This document shows positions 24,265 to 32,509 of a stretch of 64,000 bases of DNA, piece after piece. The notes under the pieces were generated by a model that was given only the letters and a program-made list of their open reading frames with translations, had not been told where the DNA came from and ran no database searches. The translations under genes and the position numbers were made by a program. How positions within the stretch are numbered: position 1 is the stretch's first letter; every line of letters starts with the position of its first letter. The stretch is from NCBI RefSeq assembly GCF_902506065.1, contig NZ_LR732912.1, positions 156,529 to 220,528 on the forward strand, written 5' to 3'. This stretch comes from Arthrobacter sp. 9V (lineage in GTDB: Bacteria; Actinomycetota; Actinomycetes; Actinomycetales; Micrococcaceae).

Positions 24265-25605
24265 ATGACCGCAAGCACCAACGCTGCGCCAGTGCAGCAT
24301 GAGCGGCTCACCAGCCGCCAAACCCGCAAGGTTGTCACCGCAGGTTGTGTTGGCATCTTCGTGGAACTGTATGACAACGGCATTTTCGCCTTCATGGCGG
24401 GAACGCTGGCGCTCGTCTTCCTGGCCCCCGGCAACCCGGACAACGCCCTGCTTTTTGTGTTTGCCGGCTATGCGGTCTCGTTCTTCGTCCGTCCGCTCGG
24501 CGCCGTTGTGTGCGGCTACCTCGGTGACCGGATCGGCAGGCAGAAGCTACTGGTCTTTGTCATCCTCCTGATCAGTGTTGCCACCGCGGGAATTGGCCTG
24601 CTGCCGCCTTACGCAGCGATCGGCGTCGCGGCTCCCATCCTTTTGGTCCTCCTTCGGCTCCTGCAAGGCTTCTCCGTAGGCGGCGAGGCTGCCGGCGCCA
24701 TGACCTTCCTGGCTGAGCACGCACCGGAAGGCAAACGCGGCATCATCACCTCCTACGCCCAGATCGCCTCCTTCGCAGCACTGCTCACCGGTACTTTGGT
24801 TGCTTTCTCCATGTCGCCGTGGCTCACCCAGGCAGCGATCGACGGCGGCGGCTTCGGTGCGTTCGCATGGCGCATCCCGTTCCTGGTGGCCATCCCCATG
24901 GGCATCATCGGCTGGTACATCCGCAAGGCCATCAGCGATACCCCCAACTTCGAAAAGCTCAAGGAAGAGGGCGGTCTCTCCAAGAACCCGCTCAAAGAAG
25001 CTTTCCAGTCCAAGGAACACCGCCGTGCCATGCTGCTGGCGCTCTTCATCCCGCTGATGAACGGCTCCGGCTACTACGTCCTGTTCTCCTACATGCCCAC
25101 GTTCCTCAAGGGCAAGCAGCTGAACTTCACCATCGGCGAGGCACTCCTGGTTACCGCTTGCAGCCTGGTTGTCATCTGCATCGCCATCCCGTTCATGGGC
25201 GCCTTGTCTGATCGCGTTGGCCGCAAGAAGGTCATCGCCGGTTCCGCGATCGCCATGGCGATTCTCGGCATCCCGTCCTACGCCCTCATCGCCACCGGTC
25301 AGATGGGCCTGGCAATCCTCGGCGCCTGCATCATGGCCATCGTGTTCGCCGGCCACACCGCCGTCATCCACATCCTGATCGTGGAACTCTTCCCCACCCG
25401 CGTCCGGTACTCCGCTTACGGACTCGGTTACAACATCTCCTCGGCACTGTTCGGCGGCACCGCCCCGTTGCTCATGACCTGGCTGATCGGCAGCACCGGC
25501 AACATCTACATGCCGGCGTTCTATGCAGTCATCACAGCACTTGGCACGCTCATCGCGGTGAGCACCGTCAAGGACCGCGCCCACGAACCCCTGCGCGACG
25601 CGTAG
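24265..25605 (+). CDS. MHS-family MFS transporter of the pxp block
   Basis: 446 residues, 12 predicted membrane helices. The N-terminal motif is GIFVELYDNGIFAFMAGTL, a variation on the MHS pattern, and the loop between helices 2 and 3 reads GYLGDRIGRQKLL. AAGGAAA precedes the ATG. The position suggests uptake of the compound that the pxpABC/aminotransferase/aldolase enzymes degrade. A perfect 13-bp hairpin follows its stop codon. Confidence 0.88.
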   Translation: MTASTNAAPVQHERLTSRQTRKVVTAGCVGIFVELYDNGIFAFMAGTLALVFLAPGNPDNALLFVFAGYAVSFFVRPLGAVVCGYLGDRIGRQKLLVFVILLISVATAGIGLLPPYAAIGVAAPILLVLLRLLQGFSVGGEAAGAMTFLAEHAPEGKRGIITSYAQIASFAALLTGTLVAFSMSPWLTQAAIDGGGFGAFAWRIPFLVAIPMGIIGWYIRKAISDTPNFEKLKEEGGLSKNPLKEAFQSKEHRRAMLLALFIPLMNGSGYYVLFSYMPTFLKGKQLNFTIGEALLVTACSLVVICIAIPFMGALSDRVGRKKVIAGSAIAMAILGIPSYALIATGQMGLAILGACIMAIVFAGHTAVIHILIVELFPTRVRYSAYGLGYNISSALFGGTAPLLMTWLIGSTGNIYMPAFYAVITALGTLIAVSTVKDRAHEPLRDA

Positions 25606-25622
25606 CACCACTAACCTCCGGC

Positions 25623-25654
25623 AAGTGCGCCGGACTTGAAGGTCCGGCGCACTT
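25623..25654 (+). terminator. Hairpin terminator after the pxp transporter
   Basis: A perfect 13-bp stem AAGTGCGCCGGAC / GTCCGGCGCACTT with a 6-base loop, ending 27 bp before the next gene. The SDR gene therefore probably has its own promoter or depends on readthrough. Confidence 0.75.
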
Positions 25655-25681
25655 CGTCCATCAATTCCCCCGGGAGATCCA

Positions 25682-26431
25682 ATGTCCTTTTCTGACTACA
25701 CCACCGCACTCGTCACCGGCGCTTCCACCGGCATGGGCGCAGCCATCGCCGAACGCCTCGCCAAGCGCGGCCTCACCGTGCACGCCGTGGCCCGTAACGA
25801 GGAACGCCTCGCCGAGTTGGCCGACCGCACGGGAGCCATCCCGCACGTAGTGGACCTGACCGACACAGCCGCGCTGGCCGCCGTCGTCAATGACCTCAAG
25901 GTGGACGTTCTGGTCAACTGTGCCGGTGTTTCACGGCCCGGAAACATCCTGGACTCGTCCGAAGAGGACATTGACGAGCTGGTGGACGTGAACCTTCGCG
26001 GACTGCTGCAGCTCACCCGGCTGGTCCTGCCCGGCATGGTGGAGCGCGACCTCGGCCATGTCATCAACATCAGCTCAATCGCCGGCGTGTACAACTTCTA
26101 CGGTCACACGGTCTACCACGCCACCAAGGCAGCCGTTCATCAGATCTCCCGCCAGCTCCGGAACGATACCGTGGGCAAGCGCATCCGCGTCACCGAGATC
26201 TGCCCCGGACGTGTGGAGACCGAGATCTTCGGCCGGAACCTTGGTGGCACGCCCGAGGCCATGGAAGAAGCCTGGCAGACGTACTACGAAGGCTACGAGT
26301 CGCTCACCACCGACGACATCGTGAACGCCTTGGACTACGCCATTGAAACGCCGCGCCACGTCAATGTGGGCATGCTCGAACTCATGCCCACATTCCAGGT
26401 CCCCGGTGGCCTGACGTTCGACCGCCGCTGA
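25682..26431 (+). CDS. SDR family oxidoreductase
   Basis: A 249-residue classical short-chain dehydrogenase: TGASTGMG (12-19), NCAG (79-82), Ser131, Tyr145 and Lys149 (YHATK). The residues after the first strand (AVARNEERL, with Arg38) favour NADP(H). It resembles 3-hydroxy acid or YdfG-type dehydrogenases. It lies behind the pxp transporter and may reduce or oxidise a hydroxy acid of the same pathway; the substrate is unknown. Confidence 0.88.
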   Translation: MSFSDYTTALVTGASTGMGAAIAERLAKRGLTVHAVARNEERLAELADRTGAIPHVVDLTDTAALAAVVNDLKVDVLVNCAGVSRPGNILDSSEEDIDELVDVNLRGLLQLTRLVLPGMVERDLGHVINISSIAGVYNFYGHTVYHATKAAVHQISRQLRNDTVGKRIRVTEICPGRVETEIFGRNLGGTPEAMEEAWQTYYEGYESLTTDDIVNALDYAIETPRHVNVGMLELMPTFQVPGGLTFDRR

Positions 26432-26525
26432 TATTCTGCCGGCACTGAATCCCATCTGCGCTGGCCTCCAGGAGCCAGCAGCCCCCTAAGTTCCGGTGGC
26501 ATCACTCCCGTCACCGGAAATACAA

Positions 26526-26555
26526 GCTGGCGGCCGCGTTCCCGCGGCCGCCAGC
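26526..26555. terminator. Strong bidirectional hairpin terminator
   Basis: A perfect 13-bp GC-rich stem GCTGGCGGCCGCG / CGCGGCCGCCAGC with a 4-base loop, between the convergent SDR and thioesterase genes. On the minus strand TTGTATTT follows, so it works best for the thioesterase transcript. Confidence 0.8.
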
Positions 26556-26615
26556 ACCCGTTTAACCGCTGATCTACGGACCCCTGCAATACCCAAGCGT
26601 CCGACGGCGGGCGGT

Positions 26616-27050
26616 TCAGTCCTCGTCGAGCGTTTCAGTCAGGTGATGCGTGGGGATGCGGTCACGGTCGTAGGTGATCTCCGTGTAACCGTGCGGTTGG
26701 GGACGGCCATCTGGCCCAAGGTTCACGAAGACTATCTCCTCGATGGTCAGGATTGCCTCGCGGGTGATCATATTGCGGACCTCGGCGCGCATGGTCAAGG
26801 AAGTGCGGCCGAACCGCTTCGCAGTCAGGCCCATCTCCACCAAGTCACCCTGAACGGCGGAACTGACAAAGTTGATTTCGGAAATGTACTTGGTGACAGC
26901 GCGGCCATTGCCCAGTTGGAGGATGGCGTAGATCGCGGCCTCTTCATCGATCCATTTCAGCAGGCTCCCACCAAAGAGTGTGCCGTTGGCGTTGAGGTCC
27001 TCGGGCCGCACCCATTTGCGGGTGCGGAAGGTGATGTCTGCTTTTTCCAT
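26616..27050 (-). CDS. Acyl-CoA thioesterase, hotdog fold
   Basis: A 144-residue protein of the YciA/BFIT-type hotdog thioesterases: RPEDLNANGTLFGGSLLKWIDE and later ISEINFVSSAVQGDLVEM. The conserved Asn/Asp and Gly residues of the active-site helix are present. It hydrolyses acyl-CoA esters in the cytosol; the chain-length preference cannot be read. Confidence 0.88.
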   Translation of the reverse strand: MEKADITFRTRKWVRPEDLNANGTLFGGSLLKWIDEEAAIYAILQLGNGRAVTKYISEINFVSSAVQGDLVEMGLTAKRFGRTSLTMRAEVRNMITREAILTIEEIVFVNLGPDGRPQPHGYTEITYDRDRIPTHHLTETLDED

Positions 27051-27069
27051 AATCCGAGATTATCGAACT

Positions 27070-27096
27070 GGCGCAACCTTCGCTCGTTGTTGCGCC
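27070..27096 (-). terminator. Hairpin terminator of the GNAT gene
   Basis: Stem GGCGCAAC (27070-27077) / GTTGCGCC (27089-27096) with an 11-base loop, directly past the 3' end of the acetyltransferase gene and ahead of the thioesterase start on the same strand. Confidence 0.6.
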
Positions 27097-27102
27097 TGAA
27101 CT

Positions 27103-27606
27103 CTAGGCCATGGCCGTGTGCGAGGCACTGTGTGAGTCGATCCGCTTTGAATAGCAATACGATCCGCTGGCACCAACGTAAGGGCCGAAATTGGGCACCG
27201 CGGCAAACCCCGCGCTCTCGTAAAAGCTTCTGCCGTCGGATTGGGCTGACCCTGCCTCGGCCGCGATCACAGTGAAACCATGCGAATGAGCCTGTGCTTC
27301 GAGTGCGGCCAGGATGGAGCTTGCCACTCCGGAGCCACGGGCGTAGGGGACCACATAAAGCCGCTTGATCTCGGCAGTGTTTTCGTCCAGCATCCTCAAG
27401 CCGCCGCATCCCAGGGGTTGGCCCGAACACTTCTCATAAGCCACCACAAAGACTGCCGTGTCCGCTTCCGTCGGCGGCGGTCCGGGCTCATGATCCGTGG
27501 TTCCGAACCTCGCATCGAGTTCTGCCTGTTGGGCGGCGCGGAGGTCTGCGCCCACGGGGTTTGCCCAAGTTACCTGCCGGATGTTGAGCCGTGGGTTGGT
27601 CTGCAT
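27103..27606 (-). CDS. GNAT-family N-acetyltransferase
   Basis: 167 residues from ATG 27606, which has AGAGGC in front. The acetyl-CoA-binding motif A is clear: EIKRLYVVPYARGSGVASSI. Before it lie the strand segment VFVVAYEKCSGQPLGCGGLR and a typical C-terminal ending. Substrate unknown. Confidence 0.87.
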   Translation of the reverse strand: MQTNPRLNIRQVTWANPVGADLRAAQQAELDARFGTTDHEPGPPPTEADTAVFVVAYEKCSGQPLGCGGLRMLDENTAEIKRLYVVPYARGSGVASSILAALEAQAHSHGFTVIAAEAGSAQSDGRSFYESAGFAAVPNFGPYVGASGSYCYSKRIDSHSASHTAMA

Positions 27607-27720
27607 CGTTGCCTCTTTTCGCCGGATTTCTCGGGAGGTGTCTATGCGTCTCAAGCCTAGGTAGCTGTGGTTACCGTGGTGTTTCCTGCGCGTAAGAGTC
27701 GGGAGAATTGCGCGCCGTTG

Positions 27721-27789
27721 TTGCGTTGCGGGGCCCGCTCTACGCCCTCCCGGCTGGGTTTAGCGCGCAGAGCGGGCCCCGCAACGCAA
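27721..27789. repeat. Long inverted repeat (21-bp perfect arms)
   Basis: Arms at 27721-27741 and 27769-27789 are perfect complements with a 27-base spacer. The arm contains CGTTGCGGGGC, which recurs in the hairpin near 45966. It is too long for an ordinary terminator and lies between the phosphatase gene (3' end 27886) and the GNAT gene (start 27606), both minus strand. Confidence 0.8.
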
Positions 27790-27885
27790 AAGTATGCGCC
27801 GGGATGATGCGCCGGAGTGATGCGAGGGACATATGCCAGGGACATACGGGGAAGGGGTAACCCGAGGGGAGGGGGTAACCCGAGG

Positions 27886-28548
27886 TCAGGGCTGAAGGGC
27901 CTCGCCGGTGGGGTCTTCGGCCGTTTGGTCCTCCATCGCCATGCCCCCAACAGGGATTTGGTCCCAGTGCAGCACCCGCCAGCCGTCTTCGGGGTCCCCC
28001 TCCAATGCCACGATCCCCGTATTGGGGAGTTGATGTGTTTCGGCAAACCGGGTATCGATGTCCGTTGCCCTGCGCCCCGCCCAGCAACGGATCGCAGCAC
28101 CGTGGCTGACGATCGCCGCCGTCGAGTGCCCTGCGGCCGCAACCTGCTGGACCGAAGCATCAAATCGGGCAAAGAAGTCGTGCCCGTTGAAAGCCCCCGG
28201 CATGCGTACTTCCAACTCGCCACCCGTCCATGCAAAAACGGTGCTCATATAGCGGAGGTGTGATTGGTGGTCAGTCTTCTTCTCCAGCGCGCCGGCCTCT
28301 ATCTCATGAACTCCATCCAGGATTGTCGGCTCCAATCCTGTGGCCTTCGCCAAGGGCGCGACGGTCCGATGGGTACGCAGCAAAGTTGAGGTGTACAGGG
28401 CTTCGATGCCTTCGTCGGCCAGCGCTTCGGGCAGGGCGGACGCCTGGCGCTCGCCGAGCTGGGTCAGGCCCGGACCCGGAAACGCGGTGTCCAATTGACC
28501 AGCGACGTTGCCCGGTGTCTGTCCATGCCTGATCAATAGGAGCTTCAT
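27886..28548 (-). CDS. Histidine phosphatase family protein
   Basis: 220 residues starting MKLLLIRHGQTPGN; His8 is the phosphorylated catalytic His of the RHG motif, and the second His stands in VSHGAAIRCW. The family covers phosphoglycerate mutase-like and small-molecule phosphatases. A GGAGCGGAG ribosome site precedes the ATG. The substrate is unknown. Just past the 3' end, GGGTAACCCGAGG occurs twice in tandem (about 27855-27890). Confidence 0.9.
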   Translation of the reverse strand: MKLLLIRHGQTPGNVAGQLDTAFPGPGLTQLGERQASALPEALADEGIEALYTSTLLRTHRTVAPLAKATGLEPTILDGVHEIEAGALEKKTDHQSHLRYMSTVFAWTGGELEVRMPGAFNGHDFFARFDASVQQVAAAGHSTAAIVSHGAAIRCWAGRRATDIDTRFAETHQLPNTGIVALEGDPEDGWRVLHWDQIPVGGMAMEDQTAEDPTGEALQP

Positions 28549-28707
28549 GAGTGCTCCGCTCCTTACGTCTCATTGTTCCGGGCCGGACAATCTATGTTCT
28601 TGCCCTGTGTTTCCAGTGCTCCTGCTCTATTGCTTCCAGCCAATCAGCCGACGATGTCCGGAAACACCCCGACACGCCGTGTCGCCACCGGCCGGGGGGT
28701 TAACGCA

Positions 28708-28745
28708 GACGGCGGCCCGGGGGCATCCAACCCCGGGCCGCCGTC
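28708..28745 (-). terminator. Hairpin terminator of purB
   Basis: A perfect 15-bp GC-rich stem (28708-28722 with 28731-28745) and an 8-base loop, 29 bp past the purB stop codon. No U-run follows. Confidence 0.75.
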
Positions 28746-28773
28746 GAGCGTGCCATGTTTCTGCGGTGGTCCC

Positions 28774-30180
28774 TTACTGCAGGTGGTCCACCAGTTTGTC
28801 CGCGATACCCGTGTACTTGCCCGGAGTCAGGGCGAGCAGGCGGGCTTCGGCGTCTGCGGAGAGGCCAAGACCTTGAACGAATTCCTGCATGCGGGCGCCA
28901 TCCACGCGCTGGCCGCGGGTGAGATCCTTGAGGCGTTCGTAAGGGTTTTCCATGCCCTCGACACCGGCAATTGCCTCAGCGCGCATGACCATCTGAATGG
29001 CTTCGCCAAGGACTTCCCAGTTGGTGTTAAGATCGCCGGCCAGGACTTCCTCGGCGACGTCCAGTGCTTTCAAACCCTTGGCAACGTTGGAGATGGCGAG
29101 CAGCGAGTGTCCGAACGCGACACCGATGTTGCGCTGTGACGAAGAGTCCGTGAGGTCGCGCTGCCAGCGGGAGGTGACCAAAGTGGCGCCGAGGGTGTCC
29201 AGGAGGCCGTTGGAGATCTCCAGGTTGGCTTCGGCGTTCTCGAAGCGGATCGGGTTGACTTTGTGCGGCATGGTGGAAGAACCCGTGGCCCCGGCAACCG
29301 GAATCTGGCGGAAGTAGCCAATGGAGATGTAGCTCCAGATATCGGTGCAGACGTTGTGCAGAATGCGGTTGAAGCGTGCCATGTCCGCGTACAGCTCGGC
29401 CTGCCAGTCATGGCTTTCAATCTGCGTGGTCAATGGGTTCCACGTGAGGCCCAGGCCTTCGACGAACGTCTTCGCCACCGTTTCCCAATCAGCACTCGGT
29501 ACCGAAGCCACGTGGGCTGCGTATGTTCCTGTGGCACCGTTGATTTTGCCGAGGTATTCAGTCTTGGAGATGCGCGCCAACTGACGGTTCAGGCGATGCG
29601 CAATGACGGCAAGTTCCTTGCCCAGCGTGGTGGGCGTGGCCGGCTGACCGTGTGTACGGGACAGCATGGGCACGGAGCGGTTTGCTTCGGCCATGGCTTC
29701 GATCTGCTTCACCAGGGCGATGGCATTGGGCAGCCACACATCTTCTACAGCGCCCTTGATCCCCACAGCGTAGGAGAGGTTATTGATGTCCTCGGACGTG
29801 CAACCGAAGTGCACCATGGCGGTGAGGTTCTCGATGCCGATGGCCGGCAACCTGCGGCCGATGTAGTACTCAACGGCCTTGACGTCGTGGACGGTTACCG
29901 CTTCGATTTCCGCGAGTTCGTTGACGGATGCGGCATCGAATTCGGTGACGATGGCGCGCAGCCGGGCCACTTGCTCGTCGGACAGCGGCCCGGTACCCGG
30001 CAATACGGACTGGCTGGTCAGGTGGATGAGCCACTCAACTTCAACGTGAACGCGATCGCGGTTAAGTGCGGCCTCGGACAAGTAGTCAACCAAGGGCGCG
30101 ACGGCGGCACGGTAGCGGCCGTCAAGGGCACCAAGGGCGAGGGGTTCGGAAGCGAGGGACACGCGGAGGGATTCAGCCAT
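28774..30180 (-). CDS. purB: Adenylosuccinate lyase
   Basis: 468 residues from ATG 30180; the open frame continues far upstream without a convincing start. The fumarase/aspartase signature SSTMPHKVNPIRFE is intact, and the catalytic His regions (FGCTSEDINN and SRTHGQPATPTTLG) are present. It removes fumarate from SAICAR and adenylosuccinate in purine synthesis. The length is that of the PurB form common in proteobacteria and actinobacteria. No other purine genes are adjacent. Confidence 0.96.
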   Translation of the reverse strand: MAESLRVSLASEPLALGALDGRYRAAVAPLVDYLSEAALNRDRVHVEVEWLIHLTSQSVLPGTGPLSDEQVARLRAIVTEFDAASVNELAEIEAVTVHDVKAVEYYIGRRLPAIGIENLTAMVHFGCTSEDINNLSYAVGIKGAVEDVWLPNAIALVKQIEAMAEANRSVPMLSRTHGQPATPTTLGKELAVIAHRLNRQLARISKTEYLGKINGATGTYAAHVASVPSADWETVAKTFVEGLGLTWNPLTTQIESHDWQAELYADMARFNRILHNVCTDIWSYISIGYFRQIPVAGATGSSTMPHKVNPIRFENAEANLEISNGLLDTLGATLVTSRWQRDLTDSSSQRNIGVAFGHSLLAISNVAKGLKALDVAEEVLAGDLNTNWEVLGEAIQMVMRAEAIAGVEGMENPYERLKDLTRGQRVDGARMQEFVQGLGLSADAEARLLALTPGKYTGIADKLVDHLQ

Positions 30181-30348
30181 GAGGTCTATTCTTTCATGTT
30201 CCACGGCGGGCCATGGAGTCGATGACGGGGCTATGTGGACGGCTGATCGGGTTATCCACATAGCCGATGGCGCAACTTCCGTTGGCTTCTGCTGCTCCGT
30301 AGCGTCGAACCTACCGATCCGCAGAACAATCAATGGAGTACACAGACG

Positions 30349-30660
30349 ATGAGCGTCGGCTTGATGCCTGCACCCAACCCGCCCACTTTCGATCCCTCGG
30401 AGTGTGCTTCCCGGAGCCATGAAGTCCAGAGGCTGGCATGGCGAATGCAATCATGCGTGGATCAAGTGGACGTGGTTCTTACGTCCCTGCGCAGAGCACA
30501 GGTGGACGATTGGCTGTCCCCCGCAGGACGGGCCTACAGGACGACCATTGCGCTGCATGCTTCAGCGTTGATGCGTGCACGTGAGTCGATGGACGCCTCA
30601 GTGGCCTTGGTGCTCCGGCACTCCCAAAGCGTCTCAGTCTCAAGCGAACGGGGACCGTAA
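30349..30660 (+). CDS. Small helical protein, WXG-like
   Basis: 103 residues, mostly two helices separated by the segment DDWLSPAGRAYR, which recalls the Trp-x-Gly turn of WXG100 proteins without matching it exactly. GGAG lies ten bases before the ATG. The stop and the next start overlap (TAATG), so the two proteins are made together. I infer a secretion partner or chaperone for the lipase-like protein that follows. Confidence 0.7.
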   Translation: MSVGLMPAPNPPTFDPSECASRSHEVQRLAWRMQSCVDQVDVVLTSLRRAQVDDWLSPAGRAYRTTIALHASALMRARESMDASVALVLRHSQSVSVSSERGP

Positions 30661-32006
30661 TGGCAGATTCAGCTCCCATTGGGGCAGGCGCAGCACCAAA
30701 GCCCTCACCACCGGGTACTGACGGAATCCTCAATATCAGGGGAGGGGTGGGAGGAATGTCTTTTCAGCTCGAGGAACTCCTCAGGGGGGCAGCAGCGCTG
30801 GATGAACTGGTTCAACAACTCGTGAACATAGAAACTGAGGCGCGTCAGGTTCAAGGCTGCCTGGAACCCTTTCTCTACGACTCCTACGAAACAGGCTGCA
30901 ACGCCATCAATGCTGTGGCGGAGAGCCGCAAGGAAGTGGGACGGGTCCGGCAGGAACTGGTGGAGGTCAGCGCAAGCGTGCGAGCCAGTCACCGGGACTA
31001 TGTGGAAACGGAGGCCAGGAATGCCAGGCCGCACGAATTGGACCATGATCAATACAGGCTTTCCGGCGCACACGGCCTTTTCGCGCTGGGACGGGACATT
31101 TCGGAGGAAAACTACAACCGCAGCATCCCCAACGGTTATAAGGCGGCGGACATTGTCCAACTCGTTCTTGATTCGCCACTGCTGGCCGCCTACCAGCCCC
31201 GCCGGGTGAGCATCGAAAAGGTGGATGAGAACGCCGAGGTCTTGCAGCCGACGATGGCAGAAAGCCTCCGACGTCTGGAGAGGCTTCACTCCCTTAACGA
31301 CGGCGAGATTGAGGTCATTGGCTTTGAAACCAATGGCTCCGCTTCATGGATGGTGCTCATTCCGGGAACCCAGCCCGACTCACCCAATACCAATCCTTTT
31401 GACATTCAAGGAATTGGCGAGGCTGTGGGCTACGACTCCGAAGAAGTTGTGCCGGCCGTCGGCCAAGCACTCCGTGAGGCGGGCGCCGAAGCGGGTGACC
31501 AAGTGGTGGCTGTCGGACACAGCCAGGGTGGCATTCACGCCATGAACTTGAGCCGGAACAAAGCGTTTCTCAGCGAATTCGACCTGAAGTATGTGCTGAC
31601 AGCAGGAGCCCCTGTTGGAGACATCACGCCTGAGCCAGGAGTCAGCTCACTCCATCTGGAACACGTTCAGGACTGGGTCCCTGGAACGGACGGCCGGATG
31701 AACGCGGATACAAAGGACACGGTGACGGTCACGCTGACCGATGAAGTGAAGTCTCCTGAGGGACAAGGTCCCGGTATCGGGCCAGGACACGGTCAGGAGA
31801 ACTATGCGAGAGGAGCAGAACTGGTCGCTGCGAGCCACGATCCTTCTCTGGCGGCTTCGGCAACGGCATTTGCAGGAATCGTGGGTGCTGGCGGCGCGGT
31901 CAAAGTGACCAGGTTCAAACTGAAGCGTGATCCCTTGCCGGACCGTAGAGGAACGCTTCGGATTCCAAATCTCCCGGATTCAAGGTCCTCGGCCGGCGCA
32001 AGGTGA
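30660..32006 (+). CDS. Large protein with WXG-like N-terminus and lipase-fold C-terminus
   Basis: 448 residues. About residues 30-120 form a helical hairpin like LXG/WXG leader domains. Residues about 215-390 look like a class-3-lipase alpha/beta hydrolase: nucleophile elbow GHSQGG (Ser288), TAGAPVGD behind it, an acid in EHVQDWVPG (Asp338), and a His in GHGQENY (His377). No Sec signal is seen. The build is that of a type VII-secreted esterase or toxin; no immunity gene is recognised, although a YvlD-like membrane protein gene follows convergently with a 2-bp gap. Confidence 0.72.
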   Translation: MADSAPIGAGAAPKPSPPGTDGILNIRGGVGGMSFQLEELLRGAAALDELVQQLVNIETEARQVQGCLEPFLYDSYETGCNAINAVAESRKEVGRVRQELVEVSASVRASHRDYVETEARNARPHELDHDQYRLSGAHGLFALGRDISEENYNRSIPNGYKAADIVQLVLDSPLLAAYQPRRVSIEKVDENAEVLQPTMAESLRRLERLHSLNDGEIEVIGFETNGSASWMVLIPGTQPDSPNTNPFDIQGIGEAVGYDSEEVVPAVGQALREAGAEAGDQVVAVGHSQGGIHAMNLSRNKAFLSEFDLKYVLTAGAPVGDITPEPGVSSLHLEHVQDWVPGTDGRMNADTKDTVTVTLTDEVKSPEGQGPGIGPGHGQENYARGAELVAASHDPSLAASATAFAGIVGAGGAVKVTRFKLKRDPLPDRRGTLRIPNLPDSRSSAGAR

Positions 32007-32008
32007 CG

Positions 32009-32437
32009 CTAGCGCTTCTTGGCGCCCGGAATGAGGCCTGCCACCATCGAAATGATGCTGATGATGATGGACGCAAGGATTGCCGTCCAGAAGAAGGAGT
32101 CAAGAGTGAGGTGCACTGGTGTGAAGGTGCTCAGCCAGGCAGTCAGATACAGCATTGCTGCATTGATGATGATGGTGAACAGGCCCAGCGTAAGGATGGT
32201 CACCGGAAGGGACAACATCTTGACCAAAGGACGGACGAAGGCATTCACCACACCGAAGATCAGGCCGATGAACAGATACGCCAGAATAATGCCGGCGGTG
32301 TCTGCGCCCTGCGTCAGTCCTGCGTTGGCCGCGACTGACTCTGTGGCGCTGGTGGAGATGTCCATGCCTTGCAGGAGCCAGGTTGCAACCCACAATGCAA
32401 GCCCGTTGATCAGGACGCGAATGATGAATGAACCCAT
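32009..32437 (-). CDS. YvlD/phage-holin-4 family membrane protein
   Basis: 142 residues with four hydrophobic helices. The family pattern is visible at the N-terminus (FIIRVLINGLALWVATWLL) and in the middle (GVVNAFVRPLVKMLSLPVTILTLGLF). The Pfam name refers to a remote likeness to phage holins; YvlD in Bacillus is a chromosomal envelope-stress protein. There are no phage genes nearby, so an ordinary envelope role is likely. Confidence 0.88.
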   Translation of the reverse strand: MGSFIIRVLINGLALWVATWLLQGMDISTSATESVAANAGLTQGADTAGIILAYLFIGLIFGVVNAFVRPLVKMLSLPVTILTLGLFTIIINAAMLYLTAWLSTFTPVHLTLDSFFWTAILASIIISIISMVAGLIPGAKKR

Positions 32438-32509
32438 GGGCCCATGCTTTCACACGCGCCTGTTAAAGAGCTCGGCGTCCACCATGAATGGGCAAGTAGG
32501 CTTGACGCC

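Noticed and set aside
32009..32437. Phage holin reading of the YvlD-like gene
   Set aside because: The name comes from the Pfam family only. No phage structural, lysis or integration gene is in the window.
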